Origin: Chara braunii
Lineage: Eukaryota > Streptophyta > Charophyceae > Charales > Characeae
Assembly: GCA_003427395.1 (NCBI GenBank)
Contig: BFEA01000631.1
Span: forward strand, 345,527-409,526
DNA length: 64,000 nucleotides
Direction: 5' to 3'
Shown here: piece by piece, positions 42,001 to 53,720 of the stretch
How positions within the stretch are numbered: the stretch's first letter is position 1
Layout: the number at the start of each line of letters is the position of its first letter
Translations under genes and position numbers: made by a program
Notes under the pieces: model-generated
The model's database searches: none
What the model saw: only the letters and a program-made list of their open reading frames with translations
What the model was told of the DNA's origin: nothing

Positions 42001-42705
42001 GCCCCACTGCTACCCATCAAAAATAGGAATTGAAAGAAGAAAAGAGCCGACCTTCAGTACCACTACGGAAGGATGATCCGGGTAAGAGAAAGAAAATGAG
42101 ACACGTACTCGAAAAAGGTAAAGTAATCGGGCTATATTCCCCCAAGGGCAATCTGGTGATTCAAGTTCGAAAGAAAGGGGGAAAATGAGAAATAGGTCTT
42201 TCCCCGATAGGACAGGATCAATATGGGGGGGTGACACTAAGAGGATGGACGACACATGTAGAATACCAAAGCCCAGGGGATAGGACTTTCAAAAGAGATA
42301 TGCATGACTTTCTGTCAAAACATTTCGATCCAGGACCCCAAGCGACCTTCACGTTAATTGGGGAACAAGCCAAGATGGCCAAAAGGGACACCTTTGTGAG
42401 ATTTGAAGAGAATAAGGAATCGGAACTCAAATGGTACTCTCATGCGGCATTGCTCGAACTGCAGCAACTCAAGATAAAAACAAATGTCGTATGGTCAGTA
42501 GCGGAAGTCTCTTCTTTTCTTTGTTCTATTCTACGACATGGGTTCCTCACCTCCTTGATGTTACTAGATGGAGGAGGGTGGGTGAGATTGTAAATTCAGT
42601 AAGTGATCCCTCGGTCAAAAAAGGATGGATGCACTACAGGCTTTCTACGGAAAAAATCCATCCTAGAAACGGGTCACTCAAACAACAGATTTAGATCTAA
42701 GTTCA

Positions 42706-43555
42706 TTGTATGTTAATGGTCTGGCTACTGATGATGCACTTAAACGTAGAGCAATCATAGAACAGCTAAAAGGAGTAGGGGGGAGATCTTGGCCAGATGT
42801 GATCTGTATTCAGGAGACTCATCCAATGAACTCCCCAGCTCACAATAGGGCACATAATTTAATCTGGCCTCATAAAAAATATCAAGCGTATGCAACGCGC
42901 AATGAATCAGGAGGGGTAGCCATATGGATTCCTCCAGATTTTAGGGCAAACATCATCCATTGGGAGGCAGACCAGAAAAACGGGAGATGGATCTCTGCAC
43001 TAGTAATGTTGGAAGTAGAAGTAGTATGTGTTATCAACATATACGACCCTAATGAGATACAAGAAAGAAAACAGTTCTTCCATGATATCCGCAATCATAT
43101 TCCAAACGGGATCCCTATTATAATGGCAAGAGACTTTAACGCGACCCCGGACAAATGGTTGGATAGGTGGAAGATCCCCTCTCCATGTCCAGTCTATTTA
43201 GAGGAGGATGAAATAATCATTCACACAATTATGTAAAGCGGAAAATCTTTATAATACATATCGAAGGTGTTTTCCACAAGAACGAATTTATACATGTATC
43301 GGAAATTTAGGCACCCCTCACCAGTCTACATCCAGAATAGATTTGATACTTATATCAGAAGACCTGGATCATGCGGCAGTAGGGACTAACATTTTCCCAC
43401 AGAGTCCATGGCCTAGAGCTGATCACAAGATGTGTGCCATCTTACAGACCTTCACGAAAAAACTGGATCGTGGAAGAGGATTTTACAAGTTTAACTCGTT
43501 CCTTCTAAAGGGGGCAGATTTCAAAACTTACTTAAAAGAAGTACGGAAGTATTGA
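42706..43555 (+). pseudogene. LINE 4 AP-type endonuclease
   Basis: 42706-43236: 'MYVNGLATDDALKRRAIIEQ', 'PDVICIQETHP' (catalytic Glu), 'GGVAIWIP', 'VVCVINIYDPNEIQERKQFF' and 'MARDFNATPDKWLDR', where the GDFN box reads RDFN with Asp and Asn kept. After stops the end reads 'STSRIDLILISEDLDHA' and 'PRADHKMC' (final Asp-His). The domain would nick target DNA. It is split by a stop at 43234. Confidence 0.85.
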
Positions 43556-43594
43556 CAAACCACCAAAGAGGAGCATGATTCATATATATCATGG

Positions 43595-44029
43595 TTGAAT
43601 AATGGATTAGCCAAAAAATGTAACGATTTTTCAAAACTGATAATTAAACAAAAACACGATCAAGAAATGAAAATTCAGGAAAAAATATTGTGTTTTGAAC
43701 AACAAGGAAATCAGATGTCACTTCCCCAAATGGAAGACATACAGGATCTCAGAAACCAATTGCTTGTTATCGCCCAAGAACGGTGGAAAGTCTACTTAAT
43801 CAGGAGCAAACTATCAAAACATCAGTCAGAAGGGCAGATGGATTCCTCTTTCTTTTCCCTAACACAAGCCAGGGTACGTAGGACAAATATAGAAGCCTTG
43901 ATAGATCCCTCTATGTCTCCTCACCTTGAGCCAGTCTCGTCGGCAAGCAATCTAAAAGTAGCATATAATTTTTTTTTAAAACTTTACACATCCACAGTAG
44001 ATCCCGGGATAGTTGCACAAGAAACCTAG
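43595..44029 (+). pseudogene. LINE 4 endonuclease-RT linker
   Basis: 144 residues, Gln/Lys-rich helical sequence with 'DSSFFSLTQARVRRTNIEAL', matching the linker that precedes RT in LINE ORF2. A stop at 44027 separates it from the RT. Confidence 0.65.
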
Positions 44030-44049
44030 AGTTTTCTGGAACCCCTAAC

Positions 44050-44930
44050 ACAAAAAATAACTCAGGAACAGAAGGAGAAAATAAAAGAGCCAATTACCAA
44101 GGATGAGATCTGGACAACTCTTCTGCAAATGGAGGAGGACAAAACCCCAGGAGTTGATGGTCTCCCAAAGGAATTCTGGGAAGTTACGTGGGAATCAATG
44201 ACAAAAGATTTTATGGAATACTACAATCAGATCCAGGACTCAAGTACTATGGGGGATGTCATGGGTTAAGGAGTCTTAACACTACTGTACAAAAAAGGGG
44301 AGAAACTAACATAAGGAATTACAGTCCAATCACTCTGCTGACAGTGGTATATAAAATGCTAGCTAAGGCCATTGCTAATATATTTATTCCAATAATGCCA
44401 TACATCATCCCTCCCTCCCAAACAAGATTCATTCATGGAAGAAACATACAAAATAATGTGTTACTAGTCAATGAAATGATCAAGCTATCAAGGCAAAATA
44501 AACAAAACATGACATTCATATTCATAGATTTTGAAAAGCATATGACCATGTAGATTGACGATTCCTAGATGCATGCTTAGATAAGCTAGAATTTGGATCG
44601 GGGATAAGAAGGTGGGTGCAAATACTTCATTCTAATGCCACGACAAGAGTACAGGTTAATGGTCTATTGTCCCTGAGATTCCTCTTCAAAGATCTGTAAG
44701 ACAATGAGATCCTTTAACTCCCTTTCTCTTTGTAATCATTATGGAAGCATTTAGAGACAACCTTAGGGCAAACCGCAATCTTCAACGCCTTCGGATCACT
44801 AACATTCCACAGGAAGCAATTCCCATCTGCTCCATGTTCGTTGACGATCTAACTATCATGATGGAGGCGTCTTCGAATAATATGGAGGAAATCAAGGCAT
44901 TAAATTCTCAAAACTTTCAGATATGTTAGT
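44050..44930 (+). pseudogene. LINE 4 reverse transcriptase
   Basis: Readable in three frames: 'EDKTPGVDGLPKEFWEVTWE', 'NIRNYSPITLLTVVYKMLAK', 'FIHGRNIQNNVLLVNEMIK', 'MTFIFIDFEK' (motif A with catalytic Asp; a frameshift follows at once) and 'PICSMFVDDLTIMMEA' (about 44825-44870, motif C with both catalytic Asp residues kept as FVDD). Motif B falls in a degraded stretch near 44700. Confidence 0.85.
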
Positions 44931-45248
44931 TAATTGGGGTATTAAGACGCAAGGGTGATGGATACACTCCAGGGGGATAGACCACTAGAGGTCCCTAGGA
45001 TTAAATGACTACCTCATAAGGCTCCTATCAGGGTGCCAGGTGTGATACTTGCAACACAAGGGAAACCCAATTCAAATGATCTATGGATCTCGTCACCAAC
45101 ATTAGAAAAAATGAAGTTGTGGCAGAATAAACACACATCAATATTTGGGAGGGCATTAATAATTAACAACGTGGTTCTAGCCTCAATCTGGTATAAAGCA
45201 ATGCTATGATCACTCAGCAAGATCGCTACTAAGGGGTTACAGAGAAAA

Positions 45249-45896
45249 TTGACAGCATTTCTGTGGCGAGGAGATCACGATTCACCACACGTGATCCCCA
45301 TAGTAGCCTGGCAGACACTAAATCAGCCTAAAGATAAAGGAGGCCTGAGTCTCATTGACCAAAAAACTCAATGCAAGGCCTTGACACTACAAGTGTTGAA
45401 ACGACTAATCTTGGCCACAAACCTGCCATGGCAAGATTTGGCGTTGGAGCATATTCGCAGATTGGCCTCTCAGATGACCAAGGAGGTGCACCCTCTAACA
45501 TGGGTGGAAGACAAGTACTGGACCATCCCTCGCGCCCAGATGCAGCCTGTTGTCTCAGGGGTAAGAGGAGAGGTTAGGAAGGACCTAGGTCTGGATCGGT
45601 TCTGGTCTAATCAACTAAAATTTTGGCAGGAGCTGCCCTTGCCTAATAAGTCAACGCTGACAAGGTATGAGGAAGTTCTCCGCCAGCCATTGTTCGGTAA
45701 CCGATGGATCACAGATCAAAACGGAAGGGTATTCATAAGTTCGGACTCTCCATGGTCTACATGGGTTAAGAATGGAATAGTAAGAGTCAAAGATTTATGG
45801 AATCCCGAGAGTAAGAATTGGAAAACAGCAGAAAAATTCAAGAAAAAAATGAAGTACGCACACAACTTCTGGACAAGTTGGATGAAATCCGCTTAG
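45249..45896 (+). pseudogene. LINE 4 post-RT region
   Basis: 215 residues starting 'TAFLWRGDHDSPHVIPIVAW' and 'QPKDKGGLSLIDQKTQCKAL', the conserved block after the RT palm of plant LINEs (compare 'KPTEGGLGVID' in LINE 1). It continues to 46440 with breaks. Confidence 0.8.
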
Positions 45897-46431
45897 CCAT
45901 ACCCCTATCCTGGATAGTTGTTCTGAAAAAGGGCCCGGTTTATCGGATGGCTGATTGGGTGTGCATAAATCAACAAGACGATTCTAAGACAATAGGGTAG
46001 ATATTGGATCTACATAAGGAAGGTGCCCTTGTCAATATTTTCAAAATTCATAAAGACAACAAGATCGCTAAGAGGGATCAAGACAGGGTGTCCTTCGTCC
46101 CCTTGGAGGAAATGTACAGGGTAAGGACTCTATACGCATAACAACAAAAGACTGGATAGTGTACTTTCCTCATTGTCCTATCCCGGACCTTCCCCTGGAT
46201 CCTGCAGAGTGGTTACGGCGTGCAAATAGGAAATGCAAGCCCCTGAGATTGCAATCCCTATCAGTCAAGGCAACTTATAGACTAATGCGCCCTAGAATCA
46301 ATGTCCAAGAAATTGTTAAGGACAGATGGCAAAGACACCTGAACATTTATGAAGAAGAGCTCAAACCAATCAGGTGGTGCCAAGGACTTAGAGAAAGGCC
46401 GACCAAGTTTGCGTCCTTGCAATGACAGATA

Positions 46432-47076
46432 GTGCACAGGTGTTTGCCAACAAATGACTGGTTGATCGACCACTCCACTTTAGAACAGAAGGGACTAGCA
46501 TTGCCCTGGTGCAACTCCTGCGCACATGCCTTTCCCAGAAGAAAAATCAGGGAAACAATTGAATATATATTTTTACAATGTCCGGGCTCTGTATTGCTGT
46601 GGCGCCGATGGGATTATGTGTGGCGAAGGTTAACAAGATTGGAATGGTCGTGGGAATAGAGGGCAATATTGTTAGGCCACTGGAATCCTCAGCTAATAGA
46701 GTTATCTGAGTTTCAACAAAACTTCTTTCATCTTGGAAGGAAAGCTATATTGTGGGCTCTATGGTATAAACGATGTATCAATGTGATGGAGAAAGTGAAG
46801 ATTGAAAGTCAAGAGATGACAAAAATAATACAACACTTTGTTCATACAAAAATTAGAAGCCAATGGGAGAAGAAGAAAATGAAACTCAGAGAATTTAAAC
46901 AAAAAATAGATATTCAACAGCGAATTCGAAAGTTTCAATTGGAATGGTTGGGGGATGCCGCAGGAGAGAAACTGGGGGATGTAATATGGCCAGGAGAGGG
47001 AGGGGAGCAGGAGATGTTCAAACGGGATTACCAGATCACCTTTCGCAACTGGTTTGACATCCAACCAGGAGTCTAA
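46432..47076 (+). pseudogene. LINE 4 terminal Zn-finger region
   Basis: 46432-46659: 'RCLPTNDWLIDHSTLEQKGL', 'WCNSCAHAF' and 'ETIEYIFLQCPG' form the Cys/His cluster of the zf-RVT type. After one stop, 46669-47076 (135 residues) gives 'RKAILWALWYKRCINVMEKV' and a Lys-rich C-terminus ending 'WFDIQPGV'. The element ends about 60 bases later. Confidence 0.8.
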
Positions 47077-47137
47077 GATCACCCGAGTACTTTGCTGATC
47101 CCTTCCCTCCCTCGACACTAGCGTTGGTGGATCTTGA

Positions 47138-47784
47138 GTGATTGTAATGGGTGAGCACATAGTACTAATCCAAAGACAATCGTATAGCAGGCAGCGAAGC
47201 CTTTGTTGAAACATGTGACTAACTGACGAAGAGGAAGAGGGGAAGGAGGGAAGAGATCAGAAGGAAGGAAGAAGAAAAGCACAAAGGAGGAAAAGGAGGA
47301 AAGAGGAAGAAGGAAAGAGGGAGGAGGAGAGGAGTGACAACAAGAAGTTAGGAGAGAGGAGAAAGGAGAGTAGCACACACGAGATCGACCCCTTAGCGCA
47401 AAAATGGAAATTCGATTAATAAGAGTGAAAAAACGATTTCCATCGCGGACGTCCCTACGCCGCGTTTCGGCTGCTTCCGCATGCAGCCATCGTCAGGGGA
47501 CTTATGATGCGCTTGGGGTTAATGGAGACTTACCTTCTTTATATACCTTAAACAACTAGCGAAGCCTGTCCCACCACCGTAAGTCCAGTAGTGGTGTTTT
47601 GCTTTTGATGCCCTGTTCGTTTTGCCCCGAATTCCCGAGTACCATAGCGGACTGTTTCTTGAGAACCGTACATATCCCATCCAAACGAATCTTGTCTGGT
47701 CGATCTGCATATCGCCAGAATGCCATGTATGTCGTGAAGAGTAATCAGGAGGGAGAGGGAAGGTCACACAAGAAGACAATCTGA
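47138..47784 (-). repeat. Segment A, right copy (PLE 5' segment, inverted)
   Basis: Reverse-complement match to 30136-30750, with the same TATATAAAG, GTAAGT donor and hammerhead. It has an additional stretch of about 38 bases (47399-47436) not present on the left. No PLE ORF follows: reading on the minus strand, it runs directly into the 3' end of LINE 4. It may be a pseudo-LTR remnant. Confidence 0.85.
47451..47501 (-). ncRNA. Hammerhead ribozyme (type I), right copy
   Basis: Same 51-base fold as 30419-30469 on the minus strand: stem I GTCCC/GGGAC, core CTGACGA, six-pair stem II, GAAA, minimal stem III and GTA cleavage triplet. All core bases are kept. Confidence 0.88.
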
Positions 47785-48580
47785 GCCGACCTGGTTTTTT
47801 GGTAAGAGGAGACGGGAGAATGGGCGGTTGGAGCTTGATGCCGTGTGTAAGAGGGAAGGCAAAGTAGAGGTGGGGGGAAAAAACGGAGAAACGTATCACG
47901 CCGTTTTTCAGTAGGAAGGGAGGCAGAGTACAGTAGAGACGGTGGAGGATAGTAGGAGGATGGTGGAAGGAAGAGGGAGGAGGAAGGAGGGAAGTGTCAG
48001 GTATGGATGAGCGCTTGACGGAACCGGAAGAAGACAAAGCAAGGAGACAAAGCAAGGAGACAAAGCAAGGAGACAAAGCGAAGTGCCAGAGGGCAGAGCG
48101 TCACAGATTCGGGATATGGGAAATCAATCTGTATCAGGGGGAAAAAACGCAGGCAAGGCGCATTTTGGGGCAGTCGATCGATGCGCAAGGCGGGATGGTA
48201 AAGCGTGAAGCCAGGGTAGCAGGGAAGGTGCAGGTTCAAATCATCAGAGAGTGTTTTGGCGGGTTACCGGATCGGGGAAACTCACGATTTTTCTAGGCAC
48301 CCATTTATCGCCCAGTCCTATCCTAAAAATACTAACCCACGTATCCCAGCAACCCCCCTTGGATGTAGAAAATTCAGTAAGGGCCTTAAAAAACAATCTG
48401 TTAGGGAACCCCTTTAGTCGCAATTCTTTCCTCAGAGCAAGCAAAACCACTCCCACTCCTCTATGGTCTAAGGAGTGGGAGTAGATTCTATTTAAGTGGC
48501 ATTTGATAATGCCCTTCTTTTTTGGCTGATCGGTCCATATGACTGGAAGTCTTGCGTTGAGAGGATCCGGATGGGATTAT
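47785..48580. other. No recognisable gene between segments A and B (right)
   Basis: No coding support. 48035-48078 is a short tandem repeat (about four 'agacaaagcaagg' units). The sequence has no counterpart near the left copies. Confidence 0.5.
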
Positions 48581-50768
48581 TATCCGTGCTGAGCTACGGA
48601 CCCACATGCGAAGGTTTTTACATGCCTTTGTAGAGGTAGGTCGGCCGAGGGCGTTTTCTCGATCGTTGTAGCATAACACGGGGTACGCGCGGTAAGACGC
48701 CTAGAACTGACCCGTTAGATATTCAGGTCGAACTTTTAAAAGACCATCTATTTCCGCTTCTCCTTCCAAAACATAGTTTTCTTCTAACCACTACGATCAA
48801 AGTACCAATCAAACCTTTTCACTACCAAGGGCATTCTATTTTACTTAACATATGACTGAACGTCAGATAGTATAGAAGATATACATAAGACTGATAATGA
48901 ATATGGAGGTATTACCGCTGAGAACCCTTCCCACTTTCATAAGTGCAATGTGTCCAAGACTCTTCAACAGATCAGGTCCAGTTCAATCCAAACCCACGAA
49001 CAAAACAGACCTGCACAGAATAATGCAAAAACAATCCACATGCCATGCACTAACGGCGTCAACCATCAACCATTGACCTTGTCCCTCACTTCCCAAACCA
49101 TGTATGACAACCTAATCTTTCATGAGACGTAAGCCCAGCCCCCTCACATTTCTTCGAAGGACCCTTGAGAGTGACTAGGACCATTCAAGCAATGACCACG
49201 GGTGACAGTTTTACTGACCACAGGGTTTGACTTTAGAGGTGGGTATCAAGTCAAAGGGAAAAAGTTGAATCGGTAACAATCGACCTGTTATCGAGAGATA
49301 AGAGATAACAGAAATTTGGGTCCTTTTTGTAGAACCTTTTTCCTTGAGACGCAGTAGATAGTCAGGGACCTGCACACACACAGGTCAACAAAGATTCAAC
49401 ACCCCCACTTGATTTCCCACANACTGATATCTAAGGGTCAAGCCCTTAGACATGGGTAGTGAGCTCTGGGATCGACATCCCAGGTCTAATCCCTAGTTTT
49501 ACTCTCACAACCCTACCCTAAGCCGTCTGTCACTCTTTCCTTTCACTCAAGGAGTCTCATGCCTGTGTCCTAAGTCGTCCTAAGGAAACTCATATTTCCC
49601 CTTATCTTAGTCCTTGCATTTTCTCTCTTGGGGATAAACGCACCGTTTGGCGCTTATGTAGATGAGATATAACTCATTCATCGTTGTGGCCTTCCATCTG
49701 AGAGCCATGGACGACTATGGACTACGCGGTGGTTCTTAAGCTTCTTTCTCCCGCGGTCCTAACTCTCTTATCTTTGTTCCTTTTCAAGGTTCTTGAGACC
49801 TTGCTCCAACAGGAGCATTGTTCCTTCCTTTCTCTTCTATTTGTGTTAACATACTCAAGTAGTAGGTTGATTCAGACGTGAATCTCTTGCTACTTGATCA
49901 ATACCAAGTAATCTGTTAATCAAAGAGACAGTCGAGTAAGTCACACATGAGTATTTGATCCCCCTTTTTAACCCCACTTAATGTATACATATGATCTAAT
50001 CAGAGTAGCAGGATAGCTCACACATGAGCATCCTTCCTTCATCAAATAGTTGAGGCTCCTACAGAAGCACCCTACTACTTACTTTAGGTATCCTTTTGAA
50101 AGATCTGGATGTCAACCCCCTCTCCAAAGGTTATTAACGGTCTGAGTGAATAATAAGCAACCCGCACAAGAGCCTCTACTATCACGTGATAAGGTCCACT
50201 TCATGAGTGCATTAAGATAATCCTAACAAGGGTATCATGTTGCCCTTCCGAAGCTGACCGACCTGAGACCAGGTTAGCTTAGACAGAAAACGAGTGTTTA
50301 AGGTATTCCCCCCTCCTCGTAAGTTAGTATCAGAATCATGTAGGTAGTAGGCAGACCCCAACATAGGCCCCCATACTTCTTCCTTGGGTAGTGAGTAGTC
50401 CATCCGTTAAAAAAGTTATAGGATGACTCCTATAGAAGCCTCCCTATTACCGGTCTGGTGGTCGGACTACCAGAGGGTGAGCAAGATAGGAAAGAAGTAG
50501 CAATGTGATTTCCTACTCTTTGCAGGTTGTTAGCCAACCTTAGACTCAAGCGCGTGAATAGGATGACCCTCCCTGGAGCCGCCTACTACACCTTGAATAA
50601 GTGCAAAAACCAAATCTTCCTGAGCCGTTAATAAGAAAAGAAGTTAGTACCAAAATCCCCTGAGTTCACTTTTCACAATCAAGCAGATCCTAGTTAATCA
50701 ACTTGAAAGTGGTGAGGTAACACACACAGGAGTACCGCCACCTTCTGATTATGCCAGTCGTCCCAGCC
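48581..50768 (-). repeat. Segment B, right copy (inverted)
   Basis: Reverse complement of 35252-37452, nearly identical. It contains the same hairpin array (49800-50740) and the same palindromes near 49440-49490. Its left end (48581) stops inside the block shared with 18335 and 37355. Confidence 0.85.
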
Positions 50769-51230
50769 TCAAAGAGCAAGTGTCCAACCCATACATGGGT
50801 TTTCTACCGCTTTCGGAGACTGGTCCGGTAGGCTAACAGGGCGACCCGCACAAAAGCTTCCCTTTATTATTTCCAAGTTTCAGACTTTTCTCCCCTTCAC
50901 GACGACAGTCGATCCGGTAAAGCAACTCGCACATGAGTACCTCATTTAGTTCATAAGTTAGTGTCAAACACCTCTTCCCGTCACGATGACAGTCGATCCG
51001 GCAGAGAGTATGGTAACTTACACATGAGTACCTCATTTAGTTCATAAGTTAGTGTCAAACACCTCTACCCGTCACGACAACAATCGATCCGGCAGAGAGT
51101 ATGATAACTAACACATGAGTACCTCATTGCCAACCCTTAGTCATGTCAACGCATACATAAGTAATACGATGGCTCACACATGAGCCCCCATCGCCCTACT
51201 TTGTTCTTCAAGCCCAAACAGTCTAGGTTC
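50769..51230 (-). repeat. Extension of the hairpin array beyond the left copy
   Basis: The right copy goes on for at least four more hairpins of the same design: 'cacatgagtac' units at about 50930, 51020 and 51110, and CGAT-GGCTCA-CACA-TGAGCC-CCC-ATCG at 51167-51193 (six-pair inner stem). 50891-51127 is also a tandem repeat with a unit of about 84-91 bases. The left copy lacks this part, so it is the truncated one. Confidence 0.8.
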
Positions 51231-51748
51231 CTTCTAGGTTAATTTAGGTTCCTTCCTTCCATCAAGCAGGGTTCTTACGTCAATCATATAATCCTTTTTC
51301 ATTTTGATGCACTTTAGTCCTGAAGAAAGCACAAACAGTATATTACACAACCATACAGACAGTCCAATAGAAGGGCCTAGCCTGTAAGGGTATACGGGAA
51401 AAGGGTAAGTCATGCGTACCTCATAATTCCCTGCCTCCGGAGTTCCTTCTCAACTCCGGCGGAACTCCCGCAATCGCCCTGGTATCGGTCATGTCTAGTC
51501 TACGTATTTGATTGTCCGGACCTTTAAAGTTGGCAAAACAAGGGTTATCTCAGTGAGAATCATCATCAGATACTTATAGAAGGAGAGGTAGGTGTCTGAG
51601 AGGATCCATCAAAGACAAGAATGGAGGAGGATGGAGGAGCCAGGCACCATCACACAGTGATAATGTCTTTTTCCTCTCCAATGCCCCGCACTCTCTTCCT
51701 CTCTGACCCCTACTTATCTCATGATGTTGTAATAGTGAAACAACAACC
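51231..51748. other. No recognisable gene
   Basis: A palindromic stretch around 'ctccggagttcc...aactccggcgg' (51437-51467) lies here. 'tggtatcggtca' (51481) resembles a primer-binding site, but no LTR ends beside it. Confidence 0.45.
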
Positions 51749-51750
51749 AA

Positions 51751-51764
51751 TAATAATAATAATG

Positions 51765-51811
<47 letters not shown>
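51751..51811. repeat. (TAA)n microsatellite
   Basis: About 20 near-perfect TAA triplets; the Ile-rich and Leu-rich frames over it are artefacts. Confidence 0.9.
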
Positions 51812-51812
<1 letters not shown>

Positions 51813-52189
51813 TCAATACTACTACTAGTAGTATCAGAAGGTAAGCATGCAAAGGCGAAATGACAGATTGCAGATTACGACGTCACACTGAAAGCCAGAA
51901 AGTTTGACACTGTCCGGAATAGTAGTAATGCACCGCTACCACACCAACGGAGAATCAGAACATTGCATCAGATCGTCAATGGGAGCATACTCTCGCGGTC
52001 ACCAACATATGTGTGTCAGGTCCTCCTTCCTACTTAGTGTCTAGATGAAGATCATACAGATTATTAGCAGCCTACGAGTTGACGACGCATTCAGTTGACA
52101 TCAGTAGCAGAACCGAAGTATATGACGATGTCGACCCCCGTAGACTGTCGGCAGGGTTAGTTATGTACCCGTACATCATCGACCGCACC

Positions 52190-52340
52190 CTTCTCTCTCT
52201 CTCTTTCTGTGTCTATCTGTTTGTCTGTCTGTGTATCTGTCTGTCTGTGTGTCTGCATATGTCTGTCCGTTTCTGTCCCTGTCAGTTCGTCTGTCGGTGT
52301 TTGTTTGTCTGCTCGTTTTTGTCTGTCCGCTTGTCTGTTG
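52190..52340. repeat. (TCTG)n-like microsatellite
   Basis: Degenerate TCTG/TGTC units after a short (CT)n run, just upstream of the solo LTR. Confidence 0.85.
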
Positions 52341-52349
52341 CAGCCGTCG

Positions 52350-53075
52350 GGTCTCGAACCGTAGGTCTGTCCCGTGGGGGTCAAGGTTGTAGCTGCTACA
52401 GTCCTGAAAGGTCAAGGTCGTAGCTGGTAAAGAGTCGAAGGGCCAAATCCACAGACTTCCAGAAGATCCGGAAGCCGCCCTTCAACCGTTGCTCACAACA
52501 CACTAGAGGCAGGTGGGCAGTGGTGGAGTCTACCCGTGCTGAGTCAGCAGTCCCCGTCCTAGTCTGTCGTGGTCCAGTCAAGCAAGTACCACAGGGGACT
52601 ATGTGCACTAGGGGCATGGGAAAAGGCCAGACCATCAGCTGCAAAAGTATAAATCAAGAGGCAACGCCCAACCATTCATCCATTCCTGCGTGAGCCATGC
52701 GGAAGCGCTGCTACAGTGACTTGTGCGGGGTGGTCTGCAGTGAGCCCGAAGACGAAGTGGGCAAGAAGAAAGAGCTTAGCCATGTCATAGCCGCTAGTAG
52801 TTAGTGTTAGTCAGTGGCCATAGCTGTCGTAGATAGTGATAGGCGTGGAGTGTGAGTATTGCAGAGTGTGTGCGTGGGGAATCCAAGGTGATCCAGAGTA
52901 TGCGAACAGAGAGAGTTGTGTGGGCGCTGAGTCGCCATAGCCACTTAAGTGAACTTGAATCTGAACTGTGTTCTCGGTTACCATATCTCTGAGATCTGAG
53001 TGGGCGCTTGTCGCCAGTTTTGCTGCGCACATGTTTGCATGCATGAGAGGTGTGAATGAAAGCGAGTCTGTCTAC
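52350..53075 (+). repeat. Solo LTR related to gypsy 1
   Basis: It shares with the gypsy 1 LTRs 'gtccagtcaagcaagtacc', 'agtataaatcaagaggca(g/a)cgccca', 'cctg(c/t)gtgagccatgcggaagc', 'gtgcgtggg(g/a)atccagg' and the end 'gcgagtctg...ca'. It ends ...CTACA at 53075 with no element interior on either side. The 5' limit is uncertain. Divergence is clearly higher than between the two gypsy 1 LTRs. Confidence 0.8.
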
Positions 53076-53080
53076 AAGTA

Positions 53081-53175
53081 AAATAATAATAATAATAATA
53101 AAATAATAATAATAATAATAGTAATGATAATAATAATAATAATAATATACCAATCAATCAATAATAATAATAAAA
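53081..53175. repeat. (TAA)n-rich microsatellite
   Basis: TAA/AAT triplets with interruptions directly after the solo LTR. Confidence 0.9.
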
Positions 53176-53179
53176 TAAA

Positions 53180-53720
53180 TAACAAAATTCAAACAAAATG
53201 CAAGGAAATTGAGCCATAGCGAACTTCAGAAATTAAATTGCATCATATACGCAAGACCAGATAGTCGTGACCTCGAACCAATCAACTGAATTGCATCACG
53301 AGTTTCACCAAATAAGAAGACACCAAGAGCTCATAATTAACAATGCTGGTAAAGTCTCATCATCATCATCAATGGAGAACCAATGTTGATATCCTATCTG
53401 GCGCTCGGCGCCCAAACTACAGATGGCAGATCCTATCTAGCCTTTACTACAACGCCGAATGATGACGTTAACAGCTTTCCCGAAGTACGAGCATACAGCG
53501 ACCAATGTCGCATGCATCCGGCACCAGGTATGTCTCTCGCCTCACTCACAACCTCATTCCCCAACACACAGATGCCACTTGCACCCAAGGACCACCCTTC
53601 GCCCCATTCAGCATAGCGCAGGGCATCTGGTTTTGACGATATATGGGCAGTTCTATTTGACGATATATATATATGCATATGTATATATATGATCAGACTA
53701 TGTAGATATATATATATAAA
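53180..53720. other. No recognisable gene
   Basis: Short frames only. (TA)n runs lie at 53660-53720. Confidence 0.5.

Larger units (their letters stand above)
38926..47137 (+). mobile_element. LINE 4 (near full length, decayed)
   Basis: Plus-strand order: ORF1 with zinc knuckle (39755-42600), AP-type endonuclease (42706-43450), linker, RT (44050-44930), post-RT region (45249-45896) and terminal Zn-finger region (46432-47076), with a short 3' end of about 60 bases. It lies between the two inverted A/B copies, and its 3' end abuts segment A at 47138. Many frameshifts and stops. The 5' limit is set only by the end of the GGTT tract. Confidence 0.85.

Noticed and set aside
51478-51492. A second primer-binding site (tggtatcggtca)
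   Set aside because: No LTR end precedes it and no gag follows; the match is short and probably chance.
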